Shown here one piece after another: positions 57,291 through 64,000 of a stretch of 64,000 bases of DNA (positions are counted from its first letter, which is position 1; the number at the start of each line of letters is the position of its first letter). Under the pieces are notes generated by a model, which did not search any database, was not told the DNA's origin, and worked only from the letters and a program-made list of their open reading frames with translations. This stretch comes from Cyclaneusma minus. Its lineage: Eukaryota; Ascomycota; Leotiomycetes; Marthamycetales; Marthamycetaceae. A program made the position numbers and the translations under genes. The stretch is taken from the NCBI GenBank assembly GCA_037179335.1, contig JAKZHN010000012.1, forward strand, positions 1,116,001-1,180,000. The letters are read 5' to 3'.

Positions 57291-60094
57291 ATGTGAAATT
57301 TTGACGTTTCACAAAACGAGGAAGACAAGAGAATTTGTGATTGAGCAATGGCGCTGGGTATTTGACATCCGTTTGACTCTTTGAAAGTCGGGAAGCATAG
57401 CGGTTGTTATGGGATTGGGACTGGAAGGGATGGGCGCTTTTGAACGCCTGGTTGTCAGCATTAGGAATTAGGAGAATATACCCCAACAGCAGTTTCATTT
57501 TGAAAGAACTGGATCCTGCCTTCGAGGACATGGCATCGATGGCACATTGAATCTGAATGCTCTGCCCCATGGTGCCGTCATGAGGTTAGAGTGTAAGCAG
57601 CATCTCGAACGCCGTGCTGAAGAATCAGGTACCATCCAAACGGCCTCCCTCCTGGCTTAAGACTTTTCCAACCAAGCACATTGATGCCGCCATATCTTTG
57701 ACCTATAATAGTAGAGCTTTGCTAGGGCTTTCCAACGAGCCCAAAATCATGCGAAACGGAGGTAAACTGATCGCGTAGTGTAGAAAATTGGTTTCTCGAA
57801 CATGGGTAGTCGAAGGGGAGCAATCAAGGCTTCTCGAGGGGGCCGGACTCTCGATGTGCAACAAAACCAGTCAAGAAAAAGGTATGTGGGTTCTGTCGAT
57901 TGTAAACCTTCTGTCGATTACGAGGATTCCTGTCGATTTTGCGAGTTTTCGTTGATTACTGAGTATCAGAGTATGGATACCGCGGTATTGGGAGGGTTTG
58001 GAGAACTATATCAATACTTTTATGTAGCAACTAGGCACTAGCACCCACTACAATGTCTGTACTTTGTAGCAAGTGCAGAATACCAAAGGAATTCTGTGAA
58101 TTTGTGCTAGGAACAAATGACAATATTTTGAGGTTTTTAGTGCCTTCACAAGTTTGAAAGACCTGGGGCCGAGACTGAAGATCACTGCTCACTAGGTTCG
58201 TAAGACATTTTAGTTAATAGTTGGTAAACTCTGACTAAGTGTTTTCTTCTGCTTGTTTCCTAATCCCCAGAGACTAGGCGCTTGCTAGTACGTTCGGCAC
58301 CTTCAGCGGCATCACCAACTTCCATATTCTTCACACCTCTCGCAGGCTGGACTGAGAATTCGACATTCCTTAAACAGCCAGCTCCAAACCTTCGAGATCC
58401 AAGATAATTACACCGGGCCCCGGAGTCCCAGACTCAATTCTGTGAGTCTTGACTTGGTTCTTTTCCTAACAAATAAGCATTTGGAAGAATCCCAGTACCC
58501 ATCTACCCAGCAAGTCCCCTAATCCCATCTGAACCCAACCGAGTCCATCACAGGCAGGCACACCGAGACCTAACAAACTCGTCGTCACAGATCTTTCAAC
58601 AATCCAAGTACATATACCGAAGGCTCGAAAAGGCTGAGCTGTGAGCACACACAACCACAGAACTATCTTCTCCACCCACATATGAGGTATCCCCAACTCC
58701 AACATTCTCCGCATTGAACACCACACCGTCAACATCTGCCGCGCAGCTAGTTTTGAGACACATTTCCCTCCCCACCCCAGTCTGTGCAACGCCGCAACGG
58801 TCACCGATAAATTAAGCATTGATCCGCGCTCACATGGCATTGGGGTCCCCTCAACCGTGCGTTTTGTCACATGAGCAGCACGAGCCTCCTAAACTCATAT
58901 ATGTTATGCATTAGTAGCCGTAGCACGGACATTCTTATCAACTGTGCTTTGAGGTGCCATCCCATCTGTGCTTCAAAGTAGAGTGGAGTCTGAGGGGCCC
59001 GTGAACTGTGGATGTCACAAGAGACGAAGCGGGTTTTATGCTTAAAATGCTCAAGCTTTGCGTCAAAAGCTTCAAATCAGACTACATGGGGTTTTGGCTG
59101 TCGAGCTTTTTGCGAGCATGTCCGTGAGCCATCGTGAAAAAGCGGTTAGCCACGGCCCCTGGATTACAGGGAGGCGTAGCTAGCTAGGAAGGCATAGGCT
59201 ACACTTCAAATCTTTACAGCACAGTGCGAGTCACTCATCAAGAAGGGAGAAACAATATTGAAGAAGAACCAAGTAGTGAAGTCCATTGGAGTCCACTGAA
59301 GCGCATATGAACACACTCTCCTTCCTCCGATGGTCCCTCATGCTCTAAATACAAGCATCGCACCCCTCAGAAAACCAACCCCGAGTTTCCATTCGCAGTC
59401 AGCCTCCCAGGGTGCTCAAACTCGCAATTCCTCCCCCACTAAAGAAAGCAAAGCCACGCTCTCGTAAACAAAGAACTCCTTTCCTACACTTGGGCCTTTT
59501 ACCCAGGCGGATTTGTGACTGGTTCCAACACGGAGAAATCCAAAGTGTTGGAGTAAGCAGAAGAAACTGGAAAGAGGTATGATGCTACCAACGCCGGGGA
59601 ACCACGGAATAGTTCTCGGAACAAGGAGGAAGGGTGCTGATTTTTTGGTCTGATGAGGTGGACGGTGTCGTGAGATATACTCGCAGTCTCGAACGGCATC
59701 GCTTGTGGACGGTCTTCATCGATTTTCGTGTGACGTGAGTAATAATGATATAGGGTGAGAGGCGGATTGAGAAGCGCGCACAGAGTGATGCTTTCGTTGG
59801 TTCGACTTGACAAAAGAAATTCGTTTCGGTTTGATGCTTTGATGCAAATTTCGGTTCTCCGAGGGTCGAGGTTTGTCGCCCCGATGCATACAGAGAAAGC
59901 CGATTTTCCGCCGCGATGGGCAGATATGAAATGGTAGAAGCCGCAGATGTGGTATCAAGGAAACCCCGGAGATGACGCCGTGCAATGGATGCGCTGGACC
60001 TGATGATGGGAATTGACTCGCTTGCTTAGACATTATGCTAGGATGAACTTTTTGAGAAACGCCGCTCCAATGGGGTAAGACTGCGAGCCACCAT
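57291..60094. other. Intergenic region, about 2.8 kb, with one solo 17-mer
   Basis: No gene supported; the longest frame (58466-58870, - strand) is unlike any protein I know. A solo TCGATGTGCAACAAAA lies at 57851-57866 and is followed by three TGTCGATT repeats. Confidence 0.45.
57851..57866 (+). repeat. Solo copy of the TCGATGTGCAACAAAA motif
   Basis: Exact match to the core of the dispersed 17-mer found near 12.4-14.2 kb and 31.2-31.5 kb. As at several other copies, a CCGGA-containing GC-rich segment lies about 8 bp upstream. TGTCGATT follows at about 57895, 57911 and 57931. Confidence 0.75.
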
Positions 60095-62017
60095 TCATGT
60101 TGGGACGACAGTAGTTGGACCTGCAGCGACGCACCAGTGCCGGTGGAAAACCCAAGCACTCTTTTGACAATCTTTGCTGCAATACTTGGTTCGGCGGCAT
60201 CTTCTGCATTTCGCGAATTGGCGGGTGTATTCTTCCCATTTTCCACACTGGTAGTAGGCGCATTGTCGAATGCCGCCTTTGTGATCGTCCTTGCGGCATA
60301 GGTTGCGCATCACTACGCCTGCCCAGTATTGCATGTCCTGGCTGTGGTGACGCACAGTAAACTTCTCAACCAGCGGAAAGATATTGTAGTCCTCAGGGAG
60401 CAGGAATTCTTCCTCTTCCTCTTCCTCTTCCTCTTCTTCTTCGTCCACGGGCGACTGGTGGCTACTAGCTTCATCCGTATCCAGAAGTTCGAGTTCCTTC
60501 CCAATCTTCAGTTTTGGCACGAGGTGGGAGTTCTGGAAATATTTCCGGAGGTTGCAGTATTTCGAAACGTATGCTAGCAGTTGCAAAGACATCAACACAT
60601 CTTCGTCACGGGGCATGGCTGCTAGGACTTGGGCATTTGATGAAGCATTTCGATTGTCCAGGAGGTACCGAGGGATCGTGGTGGATGGCATGGCTGGGGG
60701 TGCATTATTGGTGGCTGGTTGGGCCGGGGAAAGGTCCATAGTTGGTCCAGTCGGGGGCGTGGCATCATTGACAATACTACCATCAATCGCAGATCGATGG
60801 GTGATACTGAAAGTGTCGGCATCCTGGGCTTCGGAGACAGAAGGGGCAGTTAGACCCAAAGATGTTTCAACAGCAGCTAGCATGCTGTCTCCGTCTTCCA
60901 TTTGGACATCTTGCAACCCTATGGTTGGGATGGGAGTTGCACTAGGTCCAGGCATCTCAGTCTCAGCTTCATCCGAAACCATGCTATCACTAGGATCCTC
61001 TGCGTCACCGGTTAAGGAGTTTTGATGACGAATGGAGGGCCGCCTGCGGGAGCGGGTGGTCGTTGCTGACAGCGCAGTCGGTCGAACAGCGAGCGAACGC
61101 ATTTGAGCAGGCGGTAGAGGTGTGGTGGGGGATTCAGGCTGGGAGGTCAGGCCGGCGTGGAAGCCTGGGACCATGGATGGTAGGCGATCAACGTCCCGAA
61201 CGGGTCGGAGATTGAAGCCATCGGTGGCATCCATGGAAGGTACGCCACTCGCCAACGGCTGAACATGGTGACGAGCGGGAGGAATGAAGTGTTGGCGGGC
61301 ATCTGCGCGGTGGTGGTGATGGAAGTGGTGTGGCCTATTATTGATGGCAAATGTAGTTCTTTCTGGTGGAGATGTGACGGCGAACTGAGTCCCAGTTGGT
61401 GTGATATCCATAGCAGAGGGGTCTGCAGACGCACTGGCAGCCGGGTAACTCTGGGGAATCTCAATGGATGGCGGAGGAGCTTGTCTGCGGAATGTACGGT
61501 TCTCCGCATCAATGCGTCCGACTCTGTTTCCAAAGGACGACCCCCTGCTTCTGTGTTCTCTGGACTGCTGCTCTCTGGACTGTTGCTCCTGCGCTTGCAG
61601 AGCCCTCCTGGCTTCTTCCGCCTTCTCGCGGCATTTGTCCACCACCTTGATGTAGTTATCGAGAATGGTAGCGATGACTGGTACCATGTCTGCCTCGACA
61701 ACTCGTGTGCGGACGTTCTCAGATCCTCGAACGCCGATATTGACCACGCATTGGAAAGCCAAGTTCCATTTCCACATGTCCATCATATCCTTGCTTCGGC
61801 CTGCCTTGAGGATGCAAACCAGCCTTTCGACACCGCCATCGACGGTCAAAATATCCCGGATGCGGGCTGAGCTGGTCGTAAGGTAGGCCAGATGGTTGAG
61901 GGAATTGATCAGAGGTAGAGTCGAGGTGCAATCGAGGGCGCGGCGATCGTAAAGGGCCGTGGTAATGCCCACGGACGCCTTGTTGACATTTGGGATGCTG
62001 AAGTTGACTTCCCTCAT
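60095..62017 (-). CDS. samB: MYND zinc-finger protein samB/MUB1
   Basis: Mub1 in yeast works with the E3 ligase Ubr2 in turnover of the proteasome regulator Rpn4; samB in Aspergillus affects morphogenesis. One exon encodes 640 residues. The N-terminus (1-150) is the conserved helical region: NKASVGITTALYDRRALDCT, STLPLINSLNHLAYLTTSSA, VERLVCILKAG and WNLAFQCVVNIGVRG. A long disordered middle holds His-rich and Ser/Pro-rich stretches and a run of Glu before EFLLPEDYNIFPLVEKFT. The MYND finger spans 586-629: CAYYQC, CRRC, YCSKDC and HRHWC supply all zinc ligands. The order and spacing match fungal samB proteins. Confidence 0.94.
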   Translation of the reverse strand: MREVNFSIPNVNKASVGITTALYDRRALDCTSTLPLINSLNHLAYLTTSSARIRDILTVDGGVERLVCILKAGRSKDMMDMWKWNLAFQCVVNIGVRGSENVRTRVVEADMVPVIATILDNYIKVVDKCREKAEEARRALQAQEQQSREQQSREHRSRGSSFGNRVGRIDAENRTFRRQAPPPSIEIPQSYPAASASADPSAMDITPTGTQFAVTSPPERTTFAINNRPHHFHHHHRADARQHFIPPARHHVQPLASGVPSMDATDGFNLRPVRDVDRLPSMVPGFHAGLTSQPESPTTPLPPAQMRSLAVRPTALSATTTRSRRRPSIRHQNSLTGDAEDPSDSMVSDEAETEMPGPSATPIPTIGLQDVQMEDGDSMLAAVETSLGLTAPSVSEAQDADTFSITHRSAIDGSIVNDATPPTGPTMDLSPAQPATNNAPPAMPSTTIPRYLLDNRNASSNAQVLAAMPRDEDVLMSLQLLAYVSKYCNLRKYFQNSHLVPKLKIGKELELLDTDEASSHQSPVDEEEEEEEEEEEEFLLPEDYNIFPLVEKFTVRHHSQDMQYWAGVVMRNLCRKDDHKGGIRQCAYYQCGKWEEYTRQFAKCRRCRRTKYCSKDCQKSAWVFHRHWCVAAGPTTVVPT

Positions 62018-64000
62018 GGTGAAGGTCGTCGCGGTGCGGAGAAAGAGGGGGGGAGCTGAGTCTGGGGCCGGGAAAGTTGTTGACTTTTGTTTATTTCACA
62101 GCGTCAGCCAACAAGCAGACGCAGACGCAGCTTGCTTGGATGCGAGGATGGCAGACGGCAGACGGGCGCGGCTCGCAAGTGATGCAGAGACGGCAGTTCT
62201 GCGCCAGACCTCGAGATCTTGAGCGTGCTTCTGGTGGCAAGCCTCGTGCGTAATCACAAACTCGGCATGGAGGCCGTGCAGAAGAAGTCGCGATCAAGGC
62301 CGGCAGGAGATGAATCTGCGGACTTCTTGATGGATTTGGAATCGGAAAGGGGGGATCGCTCGATGGGGTTCGTGAGGAGAGGTTGTGGATCGGGTCTTCG
62401 CGGCGGCGTGGCTAAGTGGCTGGGTGGGTGTCTGATCTCTGCGCTCCTGAAACCCTTGAGGGGCGCCCTCGTGTGTTAATGCCGCACAACAGGAATCAGT
62501 GATATATAAGACGGCGTGAAATCGACGACAAGACGGATAGACGGCGACAGGAGAAATGGAGGGTCGGTGGGAGAGTGGTGTTTTGTTGTCGCAGTGGTGA
62601 GGAGAGTGGTGCTGGGGCCGTGACGGAGAAATGAATTCAAGCAGTTGGCGTTGCTCCCTAATAATGGGCGTCTGAAAGCGGCATGGCCTCGCTTCCCCAC
62701 TGAAATTAAGCCTGCCAAGCGCGGCTGGAGCAGCGAGAAATGCCCCCCGGCCCTGCAAATTTAATTGAGAAACAGAATGCACCGCTTTACTTACATGTAA
62801 CTCCCTAATATGTGTATGCGATCGAGGACTCGGGATTATCTGATTTGCATACATGTATCTACATGCTACTATCTGATCAACTTCACATAACCAGACGGAT
62901 GTCCGACGGCGACGTGGCAAAGGCTTGGGAACCGGCGATGGAAGAAAGAAGTGGTGGAATGAAGAAAGAAACATCGAAGGCCCTTTCTGACGGGACTTGT
63001 CACTTTCAGTCACTGCCCGCTATGTGCGCCTCACCCGACAACAACTGCCACTCTCCCCCTTGAAGTAGTTCTCTCAGGCGTCCTCTCTTGCCATGCTGTC
63101 AGTGCATATCCGATAGTATCGACGATAGACGATGGCGACACCAGACCTCATCATCGTCGGTCTCTCTCGGCCTCGGCGGGCGGCGCCTAGCCGTTATGCC
63201 AATTCCAATTACTAAAAGACAATAGTGGAGACTCCCTCGAAACCGCTTCAATATTTCGACTTACAGCACTAAATATGCCCTCAAATATGTATGCACCATC
63301 CCTTGGCGTTCCAGCCGGCCGGCATAAAGCAGCTTCACCTTTGGATTCAGAACATGCAAGCCCCTATGTTGGTCCAGCGGGATCCCCAACGGCCCTGAGC
63401 TTGAGGCTCAACTTTCGACTGAATGACAAGTCCAGCTCCCAGTGGCCACCTAGGTTTGGCATCACCAAAACGTCGAGACACCGCAACATTGACTGATTCA
63501 GCAACGCCACCCCTTAAAGTCGTACCTACACCACAATCTTCAAGTCATTCCGCCAAGTGATACAAAGAGCTCCCAATCACCCTCGGCTTCACGCGGTGCG
63601 TGCGAGACATGGCCAGAGCAGCTCCGAAGCTTTGTCCTCTCGCCCCATTCTTTAAGGCCGCCCGTGCGAGTTGGCAGATCAATCAGATTGGTGACATTAG
63701 AGGTCTTGAGCACATCCAAATTGTATTTGGGTATTTGGGCCTGGTTCTTTGCATATGGGCGGTCATACCAGGACCCAGATAAGGTGGGCCATGGCATGCG
63801 CCAAGGCATGCAGGTTCTATGGCTTCGAATGGCTCGCTTAAGCTTGCTTTGCCTATTTGGGAGCCCAAATACCATTTGGCCAATTTACGAAATCGTAAAC
63901 TCGACTAACGATTTTCAGCTATAGGTCCTTAAGCACTGGCCAGCCAAAATCCAGAAATGGCTAGCCTGGCAGCGCTATACCCTTCCAGGCGTCCAAATAG
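62018..64000. other. Intergenic region to the right edge
   Basis: It starts with the samB promoter. No gene is supported; a 239-residue frame at 62294-63013 (- strand) has no recognisable feature. Near the edge (63730-63873) there are short inverted repeats of GGTATTTGGGC. Confidence 0.45.
63854..63871. repeat. Perfect palindrome TATTTGGG-AG-CCCAAATA
   Basis: 8-bp perfect arms with a 2-bp centre. Its right arm also pairs with GGTATTTGGGCC at 63730-63741, giving a larger inverted repeat of about 144 bp that could be a small transposon relic. Confidence 0.6.

Noticed and set aside
62294..63013. 239-residue frame on the - strand as a gene
   Set aside because: Composition is low-complexity and basic with no recognisable segment, and it lies in the promoter side of samB. 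It looks like a chance frame in GC-rich DNA.
1..64000. tRNA, rRNA or CRISPR arrays
   Set aside because: I looked for B-box-like GGTTCGAATCC, 5S-like segments and regular spacer arrays. Single GTTCGAA hits had no matching A box or cloverleaf, and the direct repeats present are not CRISPR-like.

Overview
This is nuclear DNA from a filamentous ascomycete (Pezizomycotina). The genes are compact and carry short introns of about 50-150 bp with GT-AG borders and CTAAC/CTRAY-like branch sites, and 5' leaders are rich in C and T. Family content is typical of these fungi: samB/MUB1-type MYND protein, fungal UVRAG, two-domain FEX fluoride exporter, a LysM/hevein secreted protein and a GH18 chitinase. 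One AT-rich block shows the scars of repeat-induced point mutation (RIP). The class cannot be fixed from the window alone. No tRNA, rRNA or CRISPR was found.

Layout. 1-9.8 kb: five genes on the + strand for unknown acidic or low-complexity proteins. Four share a short motif with two tryptophans, as if they belong to one local family. 10.5-11.9 kb: ribosome-biogenesis factor Ebp2. 12.4-14.2 kb: non-coding repeat block, with two small inverted-repeat elements, a four-unit tandem array of about 317 bp, and many copies of the 17-mer GTCGATGTGCAACAAAA. 14.5-17.4 kb: divergent pair of uracil phosphoribosyltransferase and a FEX fluoride exporter. 18.0-21.5 kb: an unknown coiled-coil protein and an APH-type kinase-like protein. 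24.5-25.5 kb: a SANT/Myb protein. 25.5-32 kb: gene-poor, with more copies of the 17-mer near 31.2-31.5 kb. 32-34.4 kb: UVRAG/Vps38 (PI3-kinase complex II). 35.2-36.1 kb: Sus1/ENY2-like gene with two possible 3' ends. 39.8-44.0 kb: a second SANT-like protein, then Edc3 (mRNA decapping). 46-54.2 kb: chitin-related locus, made of a secreted LysM + hevein protein, a divergent unknown gene with a broken last exon, and a GH18 chitinase pseudogene whose 3' two thirds is AT-rich and full of in-frame stops. 56.2-57.3 kb: J-domain (Cwf23-like) protein. 60.1-62.0 kb: MYND protein samB/MUB1. The rest is intergenic.

How genes relate. Most housekeeping genes stand alone. Two groupings look meaningful: the left-end double-W family, whose motifs resemble Atg8-binding LIR motifs, and the LysM/chitinase locus, an arrangement known for fungal subgroup C (killer-toxin-like) chitinases. 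In that locus the chitinase has been destroyed by what looks like RIP while the LysM gene remains intact. Exon borders given here were worked out by hand from splice signals and reading-frame continuity.
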